From Gnetum montanum (taxonomy: Eukaryota; Streptophyta; Gnetopsida; Gnetales; Gnetaceae), in assembly GCA_015680685.1 (NCBI GenBank), contig MNCI01023527.1, positions 529,883 to 593,882 of the forward strand: a stretch of DNA of 64,000 nt, read 5' to 3'. The notes beneath the pieces are model-generated. The model was not told the DNA's origin. It made no database searches and worked only from the letters and a program-made list of their open reading frames with translations. The translations under genes and the position numbers were made by a program. Position 1 is the first letter of the stretch. Each line of letters opens with the position of its first letter. This document shows positions 36,491-48,519 of the stretch, piece by piece.

Positions 36491-36844
36491 ATGAAGTGGT
36501 GATCTACGATGATGAAGCGGCTGCCCAAGCCATAAAAAACATTAACATGGAGTAGGGTTTAGAGGTAATAATCTCTGAGAATGAAGTGTCTATTCATATT
36601 GAAACCCTTTGTTTGGCTAACAAGCCAACCAAAAACACCATCTCAGAGAAAGAAACTATGTATGCTGAGTTGCCTTTTCAAATAGTAGGCAATGACATTG
36701 AAGAATACCACAACAAAGCCTCTTGGCCATATGCCTTGCTTGGCCCATGATGGGTTAGGAAACAACTGCATAATTAGAGATTACCTCTAATTGAATTCCA
36801 TAAAGGCTTGGATTTAACATTTTTTATCTCCTTCCATCTTAATT
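36491..36844 (+). other. Copy D: region after protease
   Basis: Coding-like remnants (for example EIYAELPFQIVGND-like near 36660) suggest the end of the gag-PR frame. Beyond about 36740 no domain is seen. Confidence 0.35.
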
Positions 36845-37030
36845 TTAGCATCGCGTTCATTTTTAGCATCATGTTCACTGTTTGCATCATGGTCATTTTT
36901 AGCATTATGATCACTATTTACATTATTTTAATTGTTTGCATCATGTCTACTATTCTCATTTGCATTGTGTCTATTGTTTACATTATGTCCATCATTTACA
37001 TCATGGCTGTTGCTTGCATTAATTATCTAG
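36845..37030 (+). repeat. Minisatellite TTTRCATCATGTCCAT in copy D
   Basis: Around eight imperfect units of about 18-24 bp of the type TTTGCATCATGGTCATTTTTAGC. It is copy-specific. Confidence 0.72.
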
Positions 37031-37240
37031 TGCCTAGCTCAAAATGGCCTTAAACTATTACCACGACCTAGAATTTCCTTAAACTATCATCTTAGCCTAC
37101 TAAGGCCTAAAATTGGTGACTCCATTTCTCAAAAATAGATAAAAATAAAAAAGACATTAAGAAATGACCCAAAATGACCTTAAAGTATTTCCGTGGCCTG
37201 AAATGGCCTAAAACCAAAACAAGAGGCCCTCAAAAGGGTC
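37031..37240 (+). repeat. Copy D: 'GGCCTTAAACTA' repeats after protease
   Basis: Five to six loose units around AATGGCCTTAAACTATT. It is the same motif type found upstream of RT in B and C and after protease in E. Confidence 0.6.
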
Positions 37241-37385
37241 CAAACACATTAATAAAAATAAATATAAAATAATAGATTAACCAAAATAAAATAATTTTTT
37301 ACACTATGTTCTTCATTCAATTTCTGTCCATACAATATTATTTGCAAAAATTTAAATCTAAGAAAAAAAATCTTCCGCTGCCATG

Positions 37386-38354
37386 CTAGAAGTCTTCGTC
37401 AGCATTGCCATTTCTTGTTCCACTGGGTCCTGCACCTTTATTTGGATCATACATGAGACAAAATAAAAAAATAGTAAATCAAAACTGCAACAAGGCTTAC
37501 AAAATAAATAGTGAACAATAAAGAATGACTAACCCAAGATGCCCCCACGTCCATTTCAGAGGGTATCTTATCCATTCTAGCCTCTAGACGTAGTAGGATC
37601 TCCTTCTCAGTGAGGTTGGCCCAATTCTCCTCTCCTAGATCAATGCTTGCTACAAATTTTTCTTTTGCCACAGTTGTCCATTTGGGTGGTCCCAAATAAA
37701 AGGTGGCAGCGGTGGTCTTCTTGGCACGTAAGGTCATTTCCCTTTTAGGATACTCACTAACCTCCACCTATTGCATGAATTTCTCATAGGCTCTAGAAGA
37801 ACCAATGAAATCAAGGAATACCTTATGGGTATGCAACTCAATAGAAGCATCCTGGTATTGTTTATGATAGGTGTCATGTTCCATTTTATACATATGCTTA
37901 TGGTTCTTTTATGTTTGTCCCCATTCGTACACCTTTGCACTATAATCCTTCCAGTCTTGGTTCTTCTGGGCAAGAAGGTCCATCTCCATGCGTTGTTCAA
38001 TAATCTTGCAAGTGGCCTCATTCTTGCTCCATATGGCTATCCTATATCTTGCATAGTCAATAATGGCCATATGCCAACTACCATCACAAATGTCACGGGC
38101 CAACAGGAATTCATTTCTGGACCAAAGTTCCTCCAACTTAGTGGCTTGGTTGCCCTTCTCTTTCTCAAGTTTTTGTACCCTCTTCTCGAGGTCCTCATTC
38201 ACATGCCTACACTCCTACAAGGAGCATGTAAAGTACAATGCACATTTACTCATTTCATTGTATATGTGACGAGGCACCCTGGCTACCTCTAGAGGGAGTT
38301 CAGGCACTACATCAACCTCGATGGCTTGTCAAGGGTCCCACTTGAGGCGAGAAG
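37386..38354 (-). pseudogene. Copy D: antisense gene, last two exons
   Basis: Exon 6 runs 38354-37533: acceptor TTGATAG, then LKWDP...VVPELPLEVARVPRHIYNE, a heptad-rich coiled-coil stretch (NEDLEKRVQKLEKEKGNQ), then SIDLGEENWANLTEKEILLR near the end, with donor GTTAGT. The last exon, 37435-37386, reads GAGPSGTRNGNADEDF and stops at 37388-37386. Copy E shows the same order and the same two end blocks, in spite of low overall identity. Two TAG stops interrupt exon 6. The preceding exons of this gene are 22 kb away at 60840-63242, split off by the insertion of copy E. Confidence 0.6.
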
Positions 38355-38611
38355 CTATCAATCACACATGGGCAAGCATAATCCATAGTTCCATAGCAAA
38401 GAAATGTAACAACTTAGAGAGCCTAACATAGTAACTCCAAGATACCTATGTTAGGATTGATCTACCTAAGGCGATCAATCATGTCATCAACCATCCCCTC
38501 CATAAAGGTAAATTTATCAGGGGTCTTGGTCCATGTTTAGAGACAGATTGAGGAAGAAGGGTTAGGAGCATCAATAGTTGTATCTTATGCACAATAAAAC
38601 ATGTTAACAAT
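38355..38611 (-). other. Copy D: left part of antisense intron 5, split by copy E
   Basis: Non-coding DNA between exon 6 and the left boundary of copy E. It continues at 60840 on the other side of E. Confidence 0.5.
38607..38611 (+). repeat. Target-site duplication of copy E, left (ACAAT)
   Basis: The five bases before the 5' LTR of E are ACAAT; those after the 3' LTR (60840-60844) are ATAAT. One C-to-T change separates them. Confidence 0.7.
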
Positions 38612-39299
38612 TGAAGTACCACTAATTTTGGCATAACACTTTGAAAAGAGAACAACACAAACCCTTCCAATCTTTTGGGAGGAAAACATCTAACTAAAGC
38701 ATGTAACTCACGCTCAACTTGTCAAGTCAGCTTGAGCTAGCTTGCCCTCAGCATGAGCAACTCCAACAACTCCAAAATCAAGTTAAAGATGGTTCAATTT
38801 GAGGGTGCAAGCCATCCTCAAAGGCCAATGCTATCCAATCCAATTTTTAGCATTTGGGAATTCAAATTTTGGGACAAATGGTACACATTTTCTCACTCAC
38901 GTTGATGGTCATGCTAAGGTCACTCTGACAGTGTGAGTACAGCATGAGCAACTATAAGAGTCTCCAAACTAAGTCAAAATGACTTGATTCCAAGGTGCAA
39001 GTCACCCTTACAGTTCATTATTGAAAACTTCAAGTTCTAGCCTCCAGAATTCTAGATTTTAGGTCCAAAATTGTAAGTTTTGTAGCTCATGTTCTGGTCA
39101 TGCTGCACTCATGCCAATAGCATGAGTCCAGCGTTAGTTACCAAAAGTGGTTTAAAACAAGGCACATCAAGCTCAATTTTTGACTTTCAGATCACTCCTA
39201 AGGTCAACCACAATTAGGAAATTTCTATACTTAATAAATAGGATTCAAAAATCATAATTTGGTATGAAATATATCATTTTTAACTCACTCATGCTCGGG

Positions 39300-39316
39300 T
39301 CATGCTGACAGCATGA
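39300..39316. promoter_or_regulatory. 17-bp palindrome in the copy E LTR
   Basis: TCATGCTGACAGCATGA has 8-bp perfect arms around a single A. Looser versions are at about 38920-38936 and 39131-39147 in this LTR and 59360-59376 in the 3' LTR. It may be a binding site, but no factor can be named. Confidence 0.6.
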
Positions 39317-39793
39317 GTGCAGTGTGAGTACTGATCATGCTTGGTCAAAAGAATGTCAAGCATGCATTGAGGACATGCCAAGAAAAAATCAACTCACACT
39401 AGGAGCCTTGATGAAATAGAGATGCCTCAAACAATCCCAAAACCACTCAAATTGACATCCTATAGTAGTCAATTTAGGGACTGAGAAGTTTCAAGCAAGT
39501 CAAAGTCAATCTCTCTTATTGTACATTATCATCTTCATTGTAAATTTTCATTAGTTGTGAGCTTGTAAAGCTCTTAGACTCTAAATTTTACATACTTCTA
39601 TGGGCGTAATCTAGCTTGTGTAAGCCAACCCACGTTGTAGGATACAGTGCATCCAATCAAGGATGTAGCTTTCCTACACATGTTTAATTCACACACAGCT
39701 GTCCATCAAACACATGCCACTTGATCCATTTTTCTCTCATTTATCAACCGTTGATTCCATCCATGAGTTCTACACCCGAGCCCAACCAAACCT

Positions 39794-39801
39794 TATAAAT
39801 A
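39794..39801 (+). promoter_or_regulatory. Copy E: LTR TATA box
   Basis: TATAAATA within CCTTATAAATACCCC. It is conserved in the 3' LTR at 60295-60302 and, in similar context, in C and D. It probably drives the sense transcript. Confidence 0.7.
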
Positions 39802-40342
39802 CCCCATCCATTCATAAAAATGGATGGGCAATTTTAAATGTTGATGGCTTAGGAAACACTGACTAGCAACTTTTGGATGCTCGAGCACATCTGACTCCTA
39901 TCATCCAAACATCTACAAGCATATTACCCTAGGATTCAGTGCTTGACTTGCCATTCACAGGTGTAGCTACGCTTTGAATAGTTCACATTCATTGTATGCA
40001 ATACAATATAGTTCATTTTTGCCCTCCATTATATTATTTACTCTATTTTACATTTATTTTACATTTTGTTTGCAATACTATTCTGTATATGATCTGTTTG
40101 CATTTTGTGCATCATTATTTACATTTTGAATATTAGTTACGATAACCCCAATGCAAGCCATGGCTTATGTTTGTGGAAGTCCTTGTTTAATATGCATGTA
40201 GACCATCCAAGGCACTCTACCTTCATTTTCTTTTCCATCTTGGCCTCATGCGAAGGTAGGGTCAGCTGTACCTATCCAACAATCTTTCAGCATTTTTTTT
40301 TCTTCCAGCCTTACGCCGATGATTTCAATCAGTATAGTAAAT

Positions 40343-40361
40343 TGGCACTAGAAGGAGGGCC
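40343..40361 (+). promoter_or_regulatory. Copy E: primer-binding site candidate
   Basis: TGGCACTAGAAGGAGGGCC starts 6 bp after the LTR end. It matches the copy D candidate except at the end. Confidence 0.68.
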
Positions 40362-40854
40362 AACTGTGAAAGTCCTACATTAATTGAGTCCATAAACCTA
40401 CAAAATTCTTACATTAATCAAAACTGCGAATCTACAAAACTCTTACGTTGTAGCGAGCACTTTAAACTCTGCAACTCCACCATCAGAACGCAAACAACAT
40501 ACACATACTAGTTAAACGAGACGCTTCATAGATAGTCTGCCAAGTAACATTTCCACCACCATCAATCAATCACATTGAGTTTCTCCCACCACTTGCAACC
40601 TTGCCTCTCCCCAGCTTGACAAGTTAGCTTTCTCACATTGTCAGCTTACTCACACTATCAACTTGCTCACGCTTCAACCTTTCTCATGTTATCAGCTTGC
40701 TCACACTATCAACTTGCTCATGTTATTAACTTGCTCACACTGTCAGCTTGATCGTGCTGTCAGCTACTCCCGCTGTCAACTTGCTCACGCTATTAGCTTA
40801 ACCTCCTACCTTAAGCATGCTCAACTCATCTATCCTAGTTTATTCATGCTCACT
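40362..40854 (+). other. Copy E: leader with 'GCTTGCTCACACTRTCA' repeat
   Basis: Leader before gag. From about 40610 to 40800 a repeat of 17-21 bp units (AGCTTGCTCACACTATCA) occurs about ten times. The word CTCACRCT in it is the same one that marks the E LTR and antisense intron 1. Confidence 0.6.
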
Positions 40855-43330
40855 ATGGAATCCTCCCAGATCAACACAGTGACACTACCAATCTCTAACT
40901 TGGGGGCTGAAACCTCCAACCTTGTGACTACTATGGAATCCATAACTATTATTGAATAGACAAACCCCCAAGGCCCTATGCGTTAGTCACTTAGGCTACA
41001 AGGCAAAGACCCTACTTATGCAACTCTCACACCAGAATAATATAACTTCATCTGTGTGAATATTCAAGCCAACCTGCTTATCGATCATGTAGCAAGAGAA
41101 GTGAAATGAAACTTTGAACTTATTTACAAAGGATGTCATGAGTTCACTCCCTTATCATTTGATATAATCTCCCTTTCCGAGCACCATCATCGACTCATAT
41201 ACCAGATTCTCATGGTGAGGAGTCAAGCCTTACAACCACCTTTGATAGAGCCTCAGAGTGGAGATGAGGAAGATGACTTTGTAGCCAAATCTGAGCATGG
41301 GAATTCATGTCATATTGTTAGTCTCCATGCCCATAAAAACCCATTATTCCAACCTTTCTTGGAAGAAACTATGTTTCCTCCTTCATCTACAAACACTTGA
41401 GCACCGGTTTCTTGACAAGAAGTACCCACTTCCATTCCCACCTTCTCCGTGCCCAACATTCAATTTGATACATCCACTTCCATCATACCTCTGCAAGTGC
41501 AGATCCAACAACCCACTCCTCAAACTAATGCAGGTTCAATCTTCCAACCTCAAGTAATTGGGATGTCATTTGTCATACTAGCTTCCACGTCCATCGATTA
41601 CATACCACAAGTGCAAGCCCATGGCGCACCATTGATTACTTTGACCCAACACATTTAGGGTGTTACCTCACAACCTATGGCTAGGCAATGGGTTTCACTA
41701 GCTGTTCAGCAAAACGAATCTACCCACTACAGTGTACCACACCTTGAAATCCCATCTCTAAATTTTGCTCCACCATAGCAACTATCAATCCAACAGTCTC
41801 CCTTTCCACAAACAATGCAACAATCAAATTATTATCAATCAAAATCCACTCAACCCACCAGTCTACCTACTGCCCAAGAGTGGGTAGACATAGAAAAATG
41901 ATGCATTCATTAACTGAGGAATTAAAGTGCCTTAAAACAATAAACACTGAGGAAGTCAAGGTGCTGGACTTCTATCAAGATGACCCAATCCACCCTTTAT
42001 TTCCACCACTAACCTTGCCAAAGGGAATTTCATTGCCTCAACTAACCAAGTACAATGGAGAGAGAGATCCAAATGCCCATCTGGTAACATTTCGTTTTGA
42101 GTGTCTATTGCTTCAAGCTTCGCCTCATGCAATTCTACGTGTATTTGCTATGTCCCTAATGGGAAAAGCCTTAGACTGGTACTGAGCTTTACCACATAAC
42201 TCCATATCCTTCCTAGAAGATTTGTTACATCAGTTCATTACCCGCTTTAAATATAATCTAAAGTCTGAAGCCACACTGGATAGCTTGATTCAGATCAAAT
42301 AGGCACTATTAGAACCAGTGCAAAAATTTATCCAAAGGTGGAGTGTAGCCCTCAATGAACTTCATGAGCCCATCCCTGAAACATACCTGCTTACCATCCT
42401 TAAGGTGGCCGTGAATGATTTTATTAAATTGAAACTTTATTATTTGAGTGCCCATAAATTGAGACAAGCATTTATGTAAATTAAGAACATAGAAGAGGTG
42501 GTGCAAACAAGTAATGACCCAGCTTACTCAACCTTTAGGAGCCAACATACGAGGAAAGATAAGGATAAATCCAAAATGATAGTAGTGGTGGTGGTAGAGA
42601 CAACCCAACCTAATAATCTAGGACAAAGAGGAATACAACCTGCTGGTCCAATCGACCGTGAATGAACCACACCCATGCCTATACCCAAATATTCCTTAAA
42701 AAAAACACCATCATGAGTCACACTAGTACATTCGAACGAAAGGATCCTACCCAGTATACACCCTTGCCTTTGAAGCCTTCATAATTTTTGGATCAACTTC
42801 TAAAGGTTGAGTTAATCACTTCTGTAAATGAATGTCTCCTATGATAGCTCAAAAACATGATAACTTCTGTGAGTTGGCTAAGAATCCAGCTCTAGCAACA
42901 GCTAATGAGCCCCCCATTCCAAGAGGCTTTAGGCTAGACAGGTTTTGCGAATATCACCAATGGTGTGGGCATAGAATTGACTATTATTTCACCTTAAAAC
43001 AGGACATACAACATATGATTGATAGAGGTAAAATAGTATTTGATGAGGTGAACCTGGTAAGGCCACAAAACCAATCCATGGAAGTCTACAAAGACCCTCT
43101 CAATACTAATGATGCACTGTATGTGATTAACACTATCCATGTCGAGAATGAACAGGATGTCCCGCGAAAACCTTTTGTGATCTGTAGGCCCTCTAAAAAT
43201 ACACCTACCTCAACATCTCTTCAAACTCCTTTCATCATATGCATGTTCCCCATGCCACAAAAATCATTTTTCATCTGCGTACCTCCTTCTATTGCAACAA
43301 AAACCACACCATCCAAAAACTGACCCACTC
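40855..43330 (+). pseudogene. gag: Copy E: gag
   Basis: Begins at ATG 40855 in a long frame (MESSQINTVTLPISN). The N-terminal third is Pro/Gln/Ser-rich (to about 41880), with LSEHHHRLIYQILM near 41180. After a frameshift near 41895 the capsid-like part follows: LPQLTKYNGERDPNAHLVTF, FAMSLMGKALDWY, FIQRWSVALNELHEPIPETY. The nucleocapsid-like block RFCEYHQWCGHRIDYYFTLK lies near 42940, with the last Cys changed to Tyr as in copy D. A Pro/Thr linker ends near 43330. Fewer stops than in D. Confidence 0.84.
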
Positions 43331-44506
43331 CCTTCATGATCCAGGTGCCAAAACACCCTGACACAAAAACCCCTATCATTCCCCCATGACCCGTGTGAGA
43401 GCGTCTTGCCGACAAGCTGACAAGAGAGTGCCTAGAAAGAGAACACCATTTAGGACCACTGAAGCCCATACTGCTAGATGTTATTCCTATGGTTCCATCC
43501 ATCGGTGAGTCTAGCATAAGTCATCAAGACAAGAATACTAGCACTCATAGGGTCCCAAACTCAACATCCCCAGCTACCAATGCAAAAATCCCTCCATGAG
43601 AGATACGAATGCTAGGTCAAATGGACCAAGTCTCTACAAATAAGGGTGCCCCGAATGGTAAAGATCTAGTGAGTGCATTGACCCAAGTCACACAAGCTTT
43701 GAAACAAAAGAATACTTCCTTAAGCTTGTATGATCTGGTAATGATTTCATGTACATTGGGAAGCTCTCGTGCATATGTTGACATCAATTTCTATTAGTGA
43801 GGACCTTCCTATAGAAGAGCCATCCATTTATGTAGTACTATCCCCAAAACCTCAAAAATCAAGGGCCACATCCCTAGAGTTTCATGCTAATGACATCAAG
43901 TGGGATGAGAAAACAGGAGAGGCTACTACAGCTTCTATGTTCATAAAAATACAAGTCAACCACTTCAAGATACATAGGGTGCATGTTGATGATGGTGTGG
44001 AAATGAATGTAATACCCTTTCTTGTCATCAAAAAGTTGGGGCTTACAGAGCAAATATATCCCACAACAACTTCTTTCTTAAAATCCTTTAGTGGTTCTTG
44101 TGTCGTGGTGAAAGGCATGGTTACCTTGGATTTCATAACAAGGGACCAGTTCCCCACATCAACTGAATTTGTAGTGGTTGATGAAATGCTAGGGTTCAAT
44201 CTGATTCTAGGATGTCTTTGGCTAGCTCAACTCAGAGCTGTATCCTCACCGATCCATCAAGAGATCCACCTACCTTATGAGGGTGGTGAGATCATCATAC
44301 ATGGGAATACGATAACATCACTTATTTCCCCACACTTGGGAATGGATCAAGGGTCAAAAATTGAATTCTTTGAGCCTAAACAAGGAACCATGAGTATACT
44401 TCAATACATGAATCCAATGTTAACTCATGATCCTACTAAAACTGAAGAAGCACCGAACAATACAAACATAGGGGCCATTCCCAATGACATATCTTGGTTG
44501 GAATAG
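43331..44506 (+). pseudogene. Copy E: retroviral-type aspartic protease
   Basis: Open frame at 43769-44506 (245 codons). The active-site-like block is VHVDDGVEMNVIPFLVIKKL, with DDG as in copy D, followed by CVVVKGMVTLDFITRDQFPTSTEF and FNLILGCLWLAQL, the usual second protease signature. The upstream part (43331-43768) is a linker with several stops. The frame ends at a TAG and the text continues YFDITSEGK up to a strong donor GTGAGTA at 44534. Cuts Gag-Pol in the family; activity of this copy is unlikely. Confidence 0.82.
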
Positions 44507-44533
44507 TACTTCGACATCACTAGTGAAGGGAAG

Positions 44534-44540
44534 GTGAGTA
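44534..44540 (+). promoter_or_regulatory. Candidate sense splice donor AAG|GTGAGTA
   Basis: Consensus-like donor 28 bp after the protease stop. Together with the acceptor at 51124-51125 it would remove a 6.6-kb intron containing the entire antisense gene and join protease to RT. The donor is not clearly conserved in copy D. Confidence 0.4.
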
Positions 44541-44634
44541 TAAAATCGTGCCTACATGCCCTACCCCTCATGTCAAAATATGAAGGATTAAAAAGAAACT
44601 CAATGGTTAGGGTGAACTACCCCCCAAGCATCCA

Positions 44635-44890
44635 AAATGACACTAAACTACTAGCTCTCTAGTACGATGTTAAACTGCTAGTGAACATCTACAGCGATGT
44701 TAAACTAGCCATGGTTAGAAATGGTTAGTTATTTTTAAAACTCCCTAAAATTGTTATTGCTTTTGACCCACTATGGCCTAAAACTAGTGATTCTTCTTCC
44801 TTTAACATAGACGTGATAGTCCATCATGACTTTAAACTGATGTACACAACTTGGAATGGCTTTAAAGTAGAGCCAGCAAGTTATGAATTC
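44635..44890 (+). repeat. Copy E: 'GATGTTAAACTRCTA' repeats after protease
   Basis: Six loose units with TTAAACT cores. They are placed like those of copy D. Confidence 0.62.
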
Positions 44891-45226
44891 ATGAACTCTC
44901 GTTATGTTACGTTAAATTTTTTTTTACAACTTACAAGTCACAATTTTGATTCATGCCTTCTCATTACTTTCCTTTTTTTATAAATATTTGATTTACGTTT
45001 TGTTCTCTCATTTCACATTCACTACATGCATATGTTCACGATAATACCTGAGAAAACAAATAAAAAGAGAAAACACATAAAAAAAATATACGTCAATATG
45101 GTAATGAAATTCCAACACATTATTCCATGATTAGATCTATATTATTACATTTTTCCATCATATATTTCCATCAAACGTCCAAAAAATCAAAAAAATTTAA
45201 TAGCTAAAGCCTGATTAATAGTAAGA
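44891..45226. other. AT-rich spacer after protease in copy E
   Basis: AT-rich DNA with poly-T and poly-A runs between the sense repeats and the end of the antisense gene. It may hold the antisense polyadenylation region; no clear signal was picked. Confidence 0.4.
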
Positions 45227-45307
45227 TCATGGAGGGGGTTGGTTCCCAAGATCCTCTTCATCATCTGCTCTTGCTCTACTGGGGCCAGCTCCATCATTAT
45301 CATGTCC
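45227..45307 (-). pseudogene. Copy E antisense exon 7: acidic C-terminus
   Basis: After the acceptor TCTATTATAG the frame reads GHDNDGAGPSRARADDEEDL and stops at 45229-45227. Copy D has GAGPSGTRNGNADEDF at its end. The shared GAGPS plus acidic residues mark the C-terminus. Confidence 0.6.
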
Positions 45308-45429
45308 CTATAATAGAGCCAAAAATAAGAAAACAAAAATAGGTAAGAGTAAATAAAGCATATCATGAATGCAAAACTAAGAAAAATAGTAACACTAACA
45401 ATAAAAACAATAAAATTATACAAAAGTAA

Positions 45430-46229
45430 GCACCATAATAAAACACTCTCAAGTGAGGAGGGCCTTAGGCTAGCCTCCAAATGCCATAGAATCTCCTCCT
45501 CAGGCACATTTGCCCAATCCTCCTCTAGGCTAAGATCAATACCAGCCAAGGTTTTCCCCTTGTCCACCGAGGTCCGGGTAGGGTGCTCAAGAGAGAACAT
45601 GCCTATCGAAGCCTCCCCAGAAGCAGTGGTAATGGTTCTCTCGAGAGATCCTTCCACCTCGGTGCACTCAAAAAACCTATTATAAGTGAGACACAAGCCG
45701 AGCCCATCAATGAACATTTCCATCTGGAAATGTTCAACTAAATCCTCCTTTAACCATTTCTTGTATTGATGCTTATGATCCTTTTGGTCTTGACCCCACT
45801 TACATACTTTAGTAGCAAAGGATTTCCAATTGTGACATTTCCTATTCAAAAAATCCATCTGTGCCCTTTGTTTGCCTAAATCCTGTATCACCTGCACTTT
45901 GTTGTTCAAAACCATCTAGTAATGCACATAGGTGATTTTAGATGTGCACCACGTGCTATCACCAGATAGCCTTATAGCAGCAAAATCATAATGGGATTGG
46001 AGATCCCTCTTCTCCTCTCTCTCCTTTGCTAGTACTTCCTTCAATGAGTGCATCTCGTCCCATAGATACTCAACTGAACCCCTACAAGTCCAAAGCAACT
46101 TAGCATTCTGTACGATGCAACCAGAAAATGCATCGTAAACTTTTCTAGGGACTTGCTCAATATTCCCTAGCAATTCAGGGAGAGCATCAATATGAGTAGC
46201 CTCAAAAGGATCCCATTGAAGCATGGAAC
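45430..46229 (-). pseudogene. Copy E antisense exon 6: coiled-coil region
   Basis: Enters via TTACACTTGCAG. The order is LQWDPFEATHIDALPELL, VPRKVYDAFSGCIVQNAKLL, a helix-rich stretch (EMHSLKEVLAKEREEKRDLQ), a TAG at the 45916 junction, LNNKVQVIQDLGKQRAQMDF, CKWGQDQKDHKHQYKKWL, then GIDLSLEEDWANVPEEEILW. The blocks match copy D one by one (IDLGEENWANLTEKEILL). Likely a structural or dimerising region. Confidence 0.6.
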
Positions 46230-46629
46230 CTGCAAGTGTAAGTACCACACACATGAATCAGCTATAATAAAAAAAATAAAAGCAAAGAAACACAATAAAC
46301 CTAGACACTTAGCATAATATGTAACATACACATACCTAGTTCTAGATGAGCTTGTTGTAGGCAAGCAACCACATCATTAATGATGCCTGTGAAAAAATCC
46401 ATCTTACTAAGCATCCTAGGCCATGACCTCAGCTAGTCAGTGGAGGTGGGACAAGCATGGGAGGTCATCTAAATTGGGGCCTGTTACCCTGACACCTCTG
46501 CCCGGGATGTATGTACCTCAGAAACCTCCGCATCTACCCATGATGCTAGAAACAATCAAGGTAATAAAGAACAACACATGAAAATTAAAGGATACAAAAA
46601 TATGAATTGAGCTGAAAGGAACATATCAA

Positions 46630-46918
46630 AAAGTCCTTTGCTAGTTGGGAGGATCGCCAAGTTGCAAAGATCCATCAAAGAAACCATTGAAGACACCTCT
46701 CTCATCGCTTGAACACTTAAGCGCATCCAATGCCTCCGCAATCTTAATCCCCATGATGCTTGTTACTTCCTCCTCTCATGAGATAGGAGGTTCCTCAATT
46801 GCTTCTTTCCCATCTTTTCCTTCTTCCTCCAACCCTAGGACAACCACTTCTAGTTCAACCATTGGGGCCAAGACTTCTCTCTCCCTCTCAAGAATTTCCT
46901 CTAATAATACCAAAACCC
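46630..46918 (-). pseudogene. Copy E antisense exon 5: Glu-rich segment
   Basis: Reads LLEEILEREREVLAPMVELE, then EALDALKCSSDERGVFNGFF and LQLGDP. The copy D counterpart (61200 to about 60900) has EEEALVAEEEAAVMEEEALV and LNSVSMGDP. Low sequence identity, but the order and the closing GDP agree. The donor is uncertain. Confidence 0.5.
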
Positions 46919-47018
46919 TCATGTTAGTATGACATAGCATATACGTATGTTTAATAAACATATAAATCAAAACACAATAAAAAAAGGTTCATATATAACA
47001 ATAAAATAAAATACTTAC

Positions 47019-48065
47019 CCTCCACGGGTAGTACAAAGCAGATCCTCTTCGCTCCTAGTGGTCTCACCTTTGGGGCAAGCTCCCTAGGGCATTCATTTCT
47101 CTTCACCTTCGCCTTGGATCTCCCAATGGTCTCACGGATTAGACGTTCAGCCCCTTTTACAGATGTGTGCAATACAGGTGGTTCCAATCCCAAGCTATCA
47201 TGGGAATGATCGGAACGACTGGCTGCACCCCTAGTAGTAACAAATATTGATTTGTCGATGCCTTTGGGTGGGTCCTAAGATCTAGTGGTGCTAAACAAAT
47301 GACGAATCTAGGGATAGGACAACTATGAATGATCCCTCAATATATAACAGATATCACCATAAACTACTAGGAACTTAGCAAACCTATGTAGGTACCCTAC
47401 GAAGAAAGCAAATGTGAAATGGGATTTGGCATTGATGTTTGAACGTAACCTAACAATCTCTCCATGAAAGCTAGATCCAAGAAACTATGCCCAGTTATAA
47501 CGCATGCCCATCTCTAAGACTACATGTATGACACGTGTAGGCTCGATCCCAAGGTTTCTTCCTTGAGAGAGAGATTTAGGGAATGCCCATGGTGGAAAGA
47601 GGGGGTACAAGAAGTTCATCTCTATTGATCAAGTGTCATCTTGCATAGAAAAAACTTTATGACCTTGAGACATACCTAACCACTCTTCAAGATCTTTTAT
47701 GACCTGGCCTTCTTTAGTTGGGTTTTCTATGGCCACCCTGGCACCATCCATGGGCATGCCAAAAAGATTAGAAAGGAACTTAGTGGTCAGGTGGAAAGAT
47801 AACTTGACTCCTTGAACCTGCGTAGTAAAATAGGAAGCATCATCACTGAAAGAATCAACAATGGTGATCATCTCAGTCACCAGAATATTAGGAGTCAAAG
47901 TAGTAAACAAGTCCATCAGACCCACTCGGGTAAGGTGACTAATGATCAACTCAAGAGATTTCATCTACAACCATTGTTATGACTGCTCTACCTCCCCATA
48001 TTTCATAAAAAGGGTGGCCTCAATATACCCTGTTATAATGGTAACTTCATCAGAGGAGATGCCTA
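47019..48065 (-). pseudogene. Copy E antisense exon 4: large conserved domain
   Basis: 1047-bp exon (1043 in D, 1052 in B). Early part: EVTIITGYIEATLFMKYGEV. Then LMDLFTTLTPNILVTEMITI, a region ending LFGMPMDGARVAI, DLEEWLGMSQGHK, YPLFPPWAFPKSLSQGRNLG, RYNWA, FTFAFFVGYLHRFAKFLVVY and a Lys/Arg-rich end (GRSKAKVKRNECPRELAPKV). The layout (a beta-rich V...V block, LF.MP..G, then a helical YNW region) recalls the plant transposon-protein domains of Athila-type and related elements, but this is a weak likeness. One stop near 47628 and a few others. Confidence 0.5.
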
Positions 48066-48163
48066 CTATAAAAAAAAGGAAACATAGAGCAAGAGGTTAA
48101 AAAAAACATAGTACATGATGATGCAACAAAATAGAAAATGGAGTCTAGGATGTGATCATTTAC

Positions 48164-48435
48164 CATCGGTATATGGCGTAGGCACATTAGGTGCAAGATC
48201 AATGCTCTAAGGAAAACTTAGCCCATTAGAAGACCAATCCTCATGCAGCCAACCACTAACTTGACAACATTCAAAATCCCTTGAGAATTGCCTATGGTAG
48301 TCAACAATAGCCTCTTTTATCTGGTCTAGTACTGCAGCATGAAGAATGGGGCCCACCATGAATGCCTCCAATGTTGTGCATGCTAAGGCATGCTCACCAT
48401 CATCATCATGCATCCCATTCTCATAAAATCGAGGC
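48164..48435 (-). pseudogene. Copy E antisense exon 3: end of FCP1-like region
   Basis: 272 bp (275 in B, C and D). It starts after CTATGTAG with PRFYENGMHDDDGEHALACT and holds VSGWLHEDWS near the end; the donor is GTAAAT. Plant FCP1-like phosphatases have a similar order after NPP-T-x-Y: a D-rich turn, then a helix (L..YL..LA). Confidence 0.55.
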
Positions 48436-48519
48436 CTACATAGAAAAGGAATATTTATGCATAGAAAATCATATAATTTTAAAAGAATAAAAAATTAAGC
48501 AGAGCATAAAAGAGCATAC

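Larger units (their letters stand above)
38612..40336 (+). mobile_element. Copy E: 5' LTR
   Basis: 1725-bp LTR starting TGAAGTACCAC and ending AGTATA (3' partner AGTACA). It pairs with 59053-60839, and by eye the two agree at roughly 85-90 percent. Palindromes of the type TCATGCTGACAGCATGA (39300-39316, arms of 8 bp) replace the GCTACGCTATG palindromes of the other copies. The promoter is ACCTTATAAATACCCC, with TATAAATA at 39794-39801 about 540 bp before the LTR end. Confidence 0.9.
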
